Shown here in pieces: positions 7,126-11,831 of a stretch of 11,831 nucleotides of DNA. The notes below the pieces were generated by a model. That model made no database searches. It was given only the letters and a program-made list of their open reading frames with translations, and had not been told where the DNA came from. Within the stretch, counting starts at the first letter, position 1. The number at the start of each line of letters is the position of its first letter. A program made the position numbers and the translations under genes. Source of the DNA: Methanosarcinales archaeon (lineage in GTDB: Archaea > Halobacteriota > Methanosarcinia > Methanosarcinales > Methanogasteraceae); NCBI GenBank assembly GCA_030605805.1, contig JAUWHQ010000092.1, positions 1 to 11,831 of the forward strand. Direction: 5' to 3'.

Positions 7126-7209
7126 AAACCACAGAGAGCAAAGAGGAACACAGAGAGCTGTTATTTTTCTCTTTCGATCCCTCTGTGCACTCTGTGTCCT
7201 CTGTGGTTT
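7126..7209. repeat. Imperfect inverted repeat of CACAGAG/CTCTGTG words
   Basis: The arms AAACCACAGAG (7126-7136) and CTCTGTGGTTT (7199-7209) are perfect reverse complements. Inside them lie ACACAGAG (7148-7155) and its complement CTCTGTGT (7190-7197), plus a further CTCTGTG at 7181. The whole can fold into a long hairpin. Similar dispersed CTCTGTG-rich palindromes are known to me from many prokaryotic genomes, where they act as repeated extragenic elements. Copy number here cannot be judged from one window. Confidence 0.7.
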
Positions 7210-7357
7210 TCTGAAACCTTATTTCGAAGATATAAAAAGTCTCCGGGGGTTTCTTCACTGCAACGCGAGATATCAATGGCCCAATATTATCCGACTGGCA
7301 ATCTCATCACCACGCGACATGCCGCAAATTCAACCACGCGGCACCATAGAATGCTCC

Positions 7358-7398
7358 GACAAATATGCGGCTCTCTCTGTAATTCGCGTGTGCACGGG
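7358..7398. repeat. IS-end-like sequence, copy 2, beside the transposase remnant
   Basis: GGCTCTCTCTGTAATTCGCG followed by TGTGCA is an imperfect direct repeat of the sequence at 7041-7082. It lies just outside the stop codon of the transposase fragment, the position of a right-hand terminal repeat. The matching opposite end of the element is not visible, so the IS is incomplete. Confidence 0.5.
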
Positions 7399-7407
7399 TC
7401 TGATAGA

Positions 7408-7571
7408 TCATGCATACAAGGAGTACCCCTCGATATCAAGATATATGCGCCGGAACAAATGTTTAACGTTTGGGATGCCATAACACCGCCGTTTAATCAC
7501 TTTGATCTTATTATTCAGTCCTTCCACAAATCCACTCGTTTGCCGGTTGATAAAGTAGTTTGTGATTTTAT
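7408..7571 (-). pseudogene. C-terminal fragment of an ISL3-like transposase
   Basis: Only the last 53 or so codons of a DDE transposase remain, beginning KITNYFINR and ending DIEGYSLYA before the stop at 7408-7410. The segment TSGFVEGLNNKIKVIKRR, with the glutamate of the catalytic triad expected in GFVEGLNN, and the following RCYG are typical of the ISL3-family C-terminus (DDE_Tnp_ISL3). The fragment begins exactly where a group II intron ends. Upstream of the intron piece I found no N-terminal transposase sequence, so the gene is dead. The reading frame can be extended through the intron RNA sequence by chance to an ATG preceded by GAGGAGGTG, but that part is RNA structure, not protein. Confidence 0.75.
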
Positions 7572-7659
7572 GTCGAGTAGAGCTCATAGCCACCTCCTCA
7601 TGGAAGCTGCTATGAGCCCCCTCACAGAACCGGACTTGAGGTTTTCCCTCATCCGGCTC
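7572..7659 (-). mobile_element. Group II intron 3' end: domains V and VI
   Basis: On the minus strand 7659-7627 reads as a 33-nt domain V. It begins GAGCCGGATGAGG (with the catalytic AGC), has a GAAA-containing loop, and closes with CCTCAAGTCCGGTTC, with an AG bulge in the expected place. Domain VI follows: a perfect 9-bp stem GCTCATAGC/GCTATGAGC (7609-7617 and 7582-7590), then CTACTCGAC. The A of CTACTC can bulge as the branch point seven bases from an AC end, matching the AY boundary rule. The inferred 3' splice site is at 7572/7571, joining the transposase fragment in its frame. No reverse transcriptase or domain I is seen upstream, so the intron is a 3' remnant or a strongly reduced ORF-less copy. 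Confidence 0.75.
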
Positions 7660-7750
7660 TTCGGAAGAACCGCCCTACCATTCATCGTATAGATTATGAG
7701 TCCGGTTTTGTTATACTTCGCACCGCCACAAACTGAGCTTTTTTGCAAAT

Positions 7751-7809
7751 GTGTCAGTGATGTGTTGACACACGCGAAAGACATGACGATAGAGATGACA
7801 CCTTTCGCG
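7751..7809. repeat. Two adjacent hairpins
   Basis: The first has arms GTGTCA (7751-7756) and TGACAC (7766-7771) around nine bases. The second starts two bases later with CGCGAAAG (7773-7780) and CTTTCGCG (7802-7809) around 21 bases, with a further CAT/ATG pairing inside. They lie about 90 bases upstream of domain V on the minus strand. They could be parts of the intron's domain IV, a protein-binding site, or an unrelated element. Confidence 0.45.
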
Positions 7810-7892
7810 CCTTTCTCGTTAAATTGGGGAATAAAAACGCAAAGATGTGAGGGTGCAAGGACGAGAAAGATCGAATAAACCTCTTGATTGGC

Positions 7893-7930
7893 TGTCATGT
7901 TGTATATGCCCCAGTCTTGTGTATTCATGG
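7893..7930 (-). repeat. Short copy resembling the chemoreceptor gene leader
   Basis: Read on the minus strand, ACACAAGACTGGGGCATATACAACATG resembles the bases just upstream of the receptor start (ACACAATTCGGGGGTATACACAACATG), ending on the same ATG. The similarity stops at that ATG. It may be the stump of a further receptor gene whose coding part was lost, or chance. The match is short, so confidence is low. Confidence 0.3.
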
Positions 7931-8090
7931 TCAAATTGGCGATTACAAAAGTCGCAGTTTATGCCGGTGATGAGTATATTCCATCCGGCTGTGTAGGTGA
8001 GTAGTTACCACTGGTTAATCTATCATTTCAGATTGAAAAACATATTGGTATCAGGTATAAAACAAGTAAAATTTATCGTAGACTTATACT

Positions 8091-9827
8091 TCACTCCTCC
8101 GACCTGAACCATAAGCCTTTTTCTTTAAGCTTTTCAATCACATCTCTTTTTTTCTCAAACTCCATGATTCTGAGCTCTTTACGCTTAATTTTGCCGCTAA
8201 TCGTTTTGGGGAGATCTTTAACAAATTCAATATCTCTTGGATACTTATATGGGGCAGTTATCTGTTTGACATGCTGCTGAATATCCTTGACAAGTTTTTC
8301 TGATGGTTCGCATCCCTCTTTTAAGACAACAAAAACCTTAACAATCTCCCCTCTTATAGGGTCAGGGCTCGGAATCATCGCACATTCAAGAACCGCCTCA
8401 TGCGAATCAACTGCACTTTCGACCTCAAACGGACCAATCCTGTATCCTGAACTGATACAGACGTCATCTGCCCTCGAATCAAACCATATGTATCCGGACT
8501 CATCCATTGTTGCAAGGTCTCCGGTTAAATACCAGTCACCAACGAAGCATTCAGCAGTTTTTTCCTCCTTTTTATGGTATCCTTTAAACAGCATCGGATG
8601 ATCCCTGGCAACAGCAATTATGCCCCTCTCGCCCACAGGCACTCGAACTCCTGTCTCAGGATCTACAATCGCTCCTTCGACGCCCGGCGTAAATCTGCCC
8701 ATCGACCCGGGCTTTATCTCCATTCCAGGCAAATTGCAGGCAATAACACAGGTTTCTGTCTGTCCGTAACCTTCTCTAACAGGTATCCCAAACTTCTCGT
8801 TGAAGAATCTGATGATGCCCGGTGTGCAGGGCTCTCCAGCAGTTAAAATGACCTTCAAGTCCCCCAAATCGTGTCTTTTGTTTGCATCATCGATTGCTGC
8901 CATAGCCCTGAGTTCTGTCGGGGTCATGCATGCCCTGTTTATCCTCCATCTATCAAGCAGCTCAAACCATTTCTCAGGTTCAAATCTGCCCGAGTAATGG
9001 AAGTTTGCAGCGCCGGCATTTAAAATCGTCCCGAATGGCGCCCAATACCATTTAGCCCATCCGGGTTCTGTTGTTGCCCAGCACAGTTCGTCTGGTTGCG
9101 TATTCCACCAGTAATACCTGTTCAGCCTGTCGAAACAGTACATCAATGAATGGGTGTGTAACACTCCTTTTGGTGCGCCCGTGGTCCCTGAGGTATAGTT
9201 GATGGACAAAGGATCATCTGCTTTGACTTTTTCAAGGGCTATATTTCTTGACGCCGAAGTAACTTCCTGCCTGAAGTTCATCCATCCCTCTCTCTGACCT
9301 GAAAAGAACAAGTTGTCAATTGAAATTCTATCTTTTATTGCATCTACCTCATCAGCAATCGTTGAATCGCTGGTAATTAGAGCCTTGACCCCGGCATCTA
9401 AAATTCTATATTCTAAATCAGCTCTTCTGAGCATTACTGTACCGGGAACCACAACGCCGCCTATTGCCCAGATACCGACGCTTGCCACATAAACATCTGT
9501 GCCCCTTGGAAGTATTACTAACACCCGATCACCCTTGCGGATGCCTGAATCTCTCAGGACATTTCCAATTCTCTTCGCATTGTCCCATACTTCCCAGTAT
9601 CCTGCCTTCTCAACCGTCCCGTCCGGCTGCTCGGTAATTGCCATCAATTTTGTTCTGTCCTCTGCCCATCTTCTGACAATATCAACAAAATTGTAGCCTT
9701 CAGGAACATCCCATTTGAACTTCTTTCTTTCCTTTTCGTAATCGAAGGCGTGTATGGTTTCAACGTTGGCACCTCCCGCTTCAGCAGGGGAAGCCGTCAC
9801 TTTTTCTCTCGCCATTTCTTTTTCCAC
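8091..9827 (-). CDS. AMP-forming acyl-CoA synthetase (medium-chain/ACSM-like)
   Basis: Activates a carboxylic acid with ATP to an acyl-adenylate and then to acyl-CoA. The 578-aa protein has the full ANL-superfamily set. The phosphate-binding loop YTSGTTGAPKGVLHTH is at 211-226, GYGQTE at 353-358, YLTGD at 433-437, the hinge region with SRADDVCISSGYRIGPFEVE at 451-470, and the catalytic lysine in PKTISGKIKRKEL (Lys546). WATTEPGWAKWYWAPFG resembles the acid-binding region of medium-chain (ACSM/MACS) enzymes more than acetyl-CoA synthetase, but the substrate cannot be read from sequence. The GTG at 9827 has no ribosome site; an ATG at 9815 preceded by GGAAAAAG is a good alternative. It lies 23 bp after the isopentenyl-diphosphate isomerase gene and may share its transcript. 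Its coding sequence looks more A+T-rich than that neighbour, which may indicate later acquisition. Confidence 0.93.
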   Translation of the reverse strand: MEKEMAREKVTASPAEAGGANVETIHAFDYEKERKKFKWDVPEGYNFVDIVRRWAEDRTKLMAITEQPDGTVEKAGYWEVWDNAKRIGNVLRDSGIRKGDRVLVILPRGTDVYVASVGIWAIGGVVVPGTVMLRRADLEYRILDAGVKALITSDSTIADEVDAIKDRISIDNLFFSGQREGWMNFRQEVTSASRNIALEKVKADDPLSINYTSGTTGAPKGVLHTHSLMYCFDRLNRYYWWNTQPDELCWATTEPGWAKWYWAPFGTILNAGAANFHYSGRFEPEKWFELLDRWRINRACMTPTELRAMAAIDDANKRHDLGDLKVILTAGEPCTPGIIRFFNEKFGIPVREGYGQTETCVIACNLPGMEIKPGSMGRFTPGVEGAIVDPETGVRVPVGERGIIAVARDHPMLFKGYHKKEEKTAECFVGDWYLTGDLATMDESGYIWFDSRADDVCISSGYRIGPFEVESAVDSHEAVLECAMIPSPDPIRGEIVKVFVVLKEGCEPSEKLVKDIQQHVKQITAPYKYPRDIEFVKDLPKTISGKIKRKELRIMEFEKKRDVIEKLKEKGLWFRSEE

Positions 9828-9850
9828 AATGTGACAAAAGCAACCGCAAC

Positions 9851-10939
9851 TTATTGATCAAGCACGCTTCTCACCGACCGCTCTGCAAACCCGCGTGAAC
9901 GCAACATCTCTCTGATCCTACCGCTGGTCACGACCGGAATCGTCTTCAGATCGGAGAGATCGGCGCACCCGCAGAGAAACATCGCGATCTCAAGTTCCGC
10001 GATCATGCGCGAGAGCCGGTCGATCACCGCATCCACACCCTCCATCGCAGGTGCGACCAGTGGCAGCGCAGTCCCTGCAAGCGACGCACCAAGTGCAAGC
10101 GATTTTGCGATATCGATTCCTGTACGCACGCCGCCTGTTGCAATGATCGGCACACCACAGCCCGAGCACTCCACAAGCGACACTGCTGTCGGTATCCCCC
10201 AGTCCCAGAACAGCCTTCCGAGATGCTCAGCTGTGGTATCTCCGCTACTTACGGCTCGATAATACTCGACACCTGCCCAGCTCGTACCGCCTGCTCCGCC
10301 GACATCGATTGCAGCAACACCAGCATCCACGAGCGCCACTGCCGTTTCACGAGATATGCCTGCTCCGGTCTCTTTTGCTATCACAGGGACCGAAATCGCA
10401 TCGCACACCTCTTTTATTGCGCTCAGGCATCCGCTTGCACGCGTGCAGCCTTCCGGTTGCACCGCTTCCTGCAGAAAGTTGAGGTGGATCGCGATCGCGT
10501 CAGCATCGATCATCTCGATCGCACGCTTCACGCCCGCGATGCCGATTTCTGCCAGCTGGACCACGCCGATGTTGGCATAGACAAAAGCATTCGGTGCACA
10601 ATCCCGTACCACACGAAACGTCTCCTCATGCTTCTGATCCTCGATTGCAGCCCGCTGGCTCCCGACTCCGATGCCGATTCCAAGATGCTCGGCTGCGAGC
10701 GCGAGCGTTCTGTTGATCTCATAAGTATCAGGATGTCCACCCGTCATCGATGCGATCAGAAGCGGTGCATCCAGCCGTTTGTTGAATAACTCCGTAGAAA
10801 GATCGATATCGTCCTTATCGATTTCAGGAAGTGCGCAGTGGATCAGATGTATGTCATCAAACCCTGCCGAAATGTGTGCTTCGACCGGCTTATCAGCACA
10901 GATTCGCAGGTGCTCGATCTTCCGCTGGGATGTGGTCAT
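9851..10939 (-). CDS. fni: Type 2 isopentenyl-diphosphate delta-isomerase (FMN-dependent)
   Basis: Interconverts isopentenyl and dimethylallyl diphosphate, priming isoprenoid synthesis for archaeal ether lipids; it needs reduced FMN and Mg2+. The 362-aa product is standard for the family. Visible motifs are RKIEHLRIC at 6-14 (substrate-binding basic residues), ASMTGGH at 63-69 and GVGSQRAAIE at 91-100. HLNFLQEAVQPEG at 152-164 carries the His, Asn, Gln and the metal-binding Glu. KETGAG at 189-194, DVGGAGGTSWAGVE at 212-225 (FMN phosphate loop) and ATGGVRTGIDIAKSLALGA at 267-285 follow. The ATG at 10939 has no ribosome site, and a TATA-like AATTATTAAC lies about 29 bases upstream, so the mRNA may be nearly leaderless. 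The gene is divergent from the acetyltransferase. No mevalonate-pathway gene adjoins it here; instead an acyl-CoA synthetase follows. Confidence 0.97.
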   Translation of the reverse strand: MTTSQRKIEHLRICADKPVEAHISAGFDDIHLIHCALPEIDKDDIDLSTELFNKRLDAPLLIASMTGGHPDTYEINRTLALAAEHLGIGIGVGSQRAAIEDQKHEETFRVVRDCAPNAFVYANIGVVQLAEIGIAGVKRAIEMIDADAIAIHLNFLQEAVQPEGCTRASGCLSAIKEVCDAISVPVIAKETGAGISRETAVALVDAGVAAIDVGGAGGTSWAGVEYYRAVSSGDTTAEHLGRLFWDWGIPTAVSLVECSGCGVPIIATGGVRTGIDIAKSLALGASLAGTALPLVAPAMEGVDAVIDRLSRMIAELEIAMFLCGCADLSDLKTIPVVTSGRIREMLRSRGFAERSVRSVLDQ

Positions 10940-10963
10940 CGATGGTAATATTGGTTGGAGGAT

Positions 10964-10973
10964 GTTAATAATT
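10964..10973 (-). promoter_or_regulatory. Possible TATA element of the isomerase gene
   Basis: AATTATTAAC on the minus strand is the only A+T-rich block in the divergent gap and is centred about 29 bases before the isomerase ATG. This fits a leaderless or near-leaderless archaeal transcript. A small hairpin (AGCCCG/CGGGCT, 10983-11003) lies just beyond it, towards the acetyltransferase gene. The match is weak. Confidence 0.35.
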
Positions 10974-11067
10974 CTCTCATACAGCCCGGGTTCTGATCGG
11001 GCTGCTCGCGCTTCAGGACCAAAACCAAAGATTGATAGGGGCTCATGCCACCGACGTAACTGATAAC

Positions 11068-11520
11068 ATGATTATCGTACGCAGATTCCAGCCAGCGGAT
11101 TTTTCCGGCGTGATTGCGGTCGAACGTGAACAGTTCGACGAGCATGATCCGTATCTGTACATGAATCTGTATGAATTGAATGAGGACACGTTCTTTGTCG
11201 CAGATCACCGTGGCGAGGTGGTCGGGTTCGTGGTGGGAGTGATGTCGGTCGGAGAAGGCGGGGTATACGGGCGAGTCTTCTCGATTGCGGTGCGTGAAGC
11301 GTATCAGGGGCTCGGTATCGGGGCGCAACTGATGAGACACGTCATTGATGCGCTCTACCGGCAGAATATCAGAGGAATCATGCTCGAAGTCAGAAACCGC
11401 AACTTTCGTGCCGTGCGGTTCTATCAGCGGCTCGGATTCGTGATCGATAGGGTCGATACCGGTTATTACAGCGATGGAGAGGATGCAGTCATTATGAAAT
11501 ATCGCAGGTGGATATTATGA
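11068..11520 (+). CDS. GNAT N-acetyltransferase, RimI-like
   Basis: Transfers acetyl from acetyl-CoA to an amine; archaeal members of this type acetylate protein N-termini, but the target here is inferred. From ATG 11068 the product is 150 aa, the usual RimI length. The fold is complete. An N-terminal strand and helix (IIVRRFQPADFSGVIAVE) are followed by FFVADHRGEVVGFVVGV, then motif A VFSIAVREAYQGLGIGAQLM with the pyrophosphate-binding Q80-G-L-G-I-G85. Motif B is LEVRNRNFRAVRFYQRLGF at 107-124, including the conserved NxxAxxFYxxxGF pattern. I chose ATG 11068 over an upstream in-frame TTG (11032) because the family starts with this strand. Its stop overlaps the start of the next gene as ATGA, so the two are translationally coupled. 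Confidence 0.92.
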   Translation: MIIVRRFQPADFSGVIAVEREQFDEHDPYLYMNLYELNEDTFFVADHRGEVVGFVVGVMSVGEGGVYGRVFSIAVREAYQGLGIGAQLMRHVIDALYRQNIRGIMLEVRNRNFRAVRFYQRLGFVIDRVDTGYYSDGEDAVIMKYRRWIL

Positions 11521-11831
11521 TCGTGATAAAAATCGGTGGTAGCCTGATCAGAAATGCACGGAATCTGGTAACTGTACTCCACGAATACGCATTAAATGAG
11601 GGCGAACGTATCCTGATCGTCCCGGGCGGAGGTATATTTGCAGATACCGTGCGGACTGCAAGCGGGACATACGGCATATCAGACGAAGCTGCCCACTGGA
11701 TGGCAATTCTTGCTATGGATCAGTATGCGCACTATCTGACCGATGGCACGCCGGCAAGATTGATCGCAGGGATCGCAGACCCTTCTTCGATCAGAACCGG
11801 CGCATCGGTCATTCTGGTCTATGATCTGCTG
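11517..11831 (+). CDS. mfnE: MfnE-like archaeal amino-acid kinase (methanofuran biosynthesis), 3' end off the window
   Basis: The first 105 codons of an amino-acid-kinase-fold protein. It opens MIVIKIGGSLIR (phosphate-binding KIGGS), then ILIVPGGGIFADTVR at about 32-46, and GISDEAAHWMAILAMDQYA. The GGG-x-FAD and AHWMAI-x-AMDQY patterns match the archaeal family containing MfnE, which phosphorylates the aminomethyl-furan phosphate intermediate of methanofuran to its diphosphate. Isopentenyl phosphate kinase, which often lies near isoprenoid genes, was considered but has a GAGSFGH segment instead of this one. The ATG at 11517 overlaps the acetyltransferase stop by four bases. The C-terminal half, with the ATP-binding loop, lies beyond the right edge. 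If correct, it means the cell makes methanofuran, a C1 carrier of methanogens and relatives. Confidence 0.8.
   Translation, partial: MIVIKIGGSLIRNARNLVTVLHEYALNEGERILIVPGGGIFADTVRTASGTYGISDEAAHWMAILAMDQYAHYLTDGTPARLIAGIADPSSIRTGASVILVYDLL

Larger units (their letters stand above)
6943..8090. other. Gene-poor accessory stretch made of mobile-element remnants
   Basis: About 1.1 kb separates the chemotaxis operon from the acyl-CoA synthetase gene and holds no intact gene. From left to right it has the chemotaxis promoter, an isolated IS-end-like repeat, the CTCTGTG inverted repeat, and a second IS-end-like repeat. These are followed by a transposase C-terminus, the last two domains of a group II intron, two adjacent hairpins, and a short sequence resembling the receptor gene leader. 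The stretch 7935-8090 shows only A+T-rich DNA, with a T-rich run past the synthetase stop on the minus strand (about 8055-8080) that may end its transcript. A long plus-strand reading frame (7039-7692) runs straight through several of these elements and is not a gene. Confidence 0.7.

Noticed and set aside
7039..7692. 217-codon plus-strand open frame
   Set aside because: It runs through the IS-end copies, the CTCTGTG inverted repeat, the antisense of the transposase tail and the group II intron domains. No domain is recognisable and there is no ribosome site. The elements it crosses explain the sequence better.
7584..7934. 116-codon minus-strand frame ending in SGSVRGLIAASMRRWL
   Set aside because: Its last part is a translation of group II intron domains V and VI, which are RNA structure. 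The rest has no recognisable protein similarity.
11517..11831. Isopentenyl phosphate kinase as identity of the partial kinase
   Set aside because: The GAGSFGH-type segment of that family is absent; PGGGIFADTVR and AHWMAILAMDQY fit the MfnE-type family.

Overview
This window is archaeal DNA. It carries ribosomal protein S19e with a PDCD5-family DNA-binding protein, a type 2 (FMN-dependent) isopentenyl-diphosphate isomerase, the start of an MfnE-like archaeal amino-acid kinase (methanofuran biosynthesis), and a BRE/TATA-type promoter. S19e, PDCD5 and MfnE together point to a euryarchaeon of the methanogen, ANME or Archaeoglobus-like lineages. A methanogen-related, methane- or alkane-oxidising line is my guess; I cannot name a species. 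No rRNA, tRNA or CRISPR array was seen.

Layout. (1) 1-2021, minus: a type I restriction motor subunit (HsdR), cut by the left edge. (2) 2270-3703, plus: rps19e, pdcd5 and a PP-loop ATPase, an informational-type cluster. (3) 3704-3988: a gene-free convergent gap with several small hairpins and a good minus-strand terminator. (4) 3989-6942, minus: a chemotaxis operon. In transcription order it has a 29-codon leader ORF, a 702-aa two-TM chemoreceptor, an 84-aa remnant of a second chemoreceptor tail, and cheW. A BRE/TATA promoter lies at 7011-7026. (5) 6943-8090: a gene-poor stretch of mobile-element wreckage. It holds a transposase C-terminus (ISL3-like), the 3' end of a group II intron (domains V and VI) abutting it, two copies of what looks like the same IS end, an inverted repeat of CTCTGTG words, and paired hairpins. 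(6) 8091-10939, minus: isopentenyl-diphosphate isomerase followed by an AMP-forming acyl-CoA synthetase. (7) 11068-11831, plus: a RimI-like N-acetyltransferase overlapping the mfnE-like kinase, which runs off the right edge.

How the parts work together. The receptor and CheW form the sensory front end of a chemotaxis array; CheA, CheY, CheR and CheB are not in the window. The isomerase supplies DMAPP for archaeal ether lipids. The synthetase next to it activates an unidentified carboxylic acid and looks more A+T-rich than its neighbour, so it may be a later arrival. The kinase probably serves methanofuran synthesis. Most genes belong to known families. The parts most worth a second look are the intron/transposase chimera, the decaying receptor duplicate with a traceable single-base frameshift, the coupled leader ORF of the receptor, and the structured gap at 3704-3946. 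I did not find convincing evidence of a wholly new multi-gene system.
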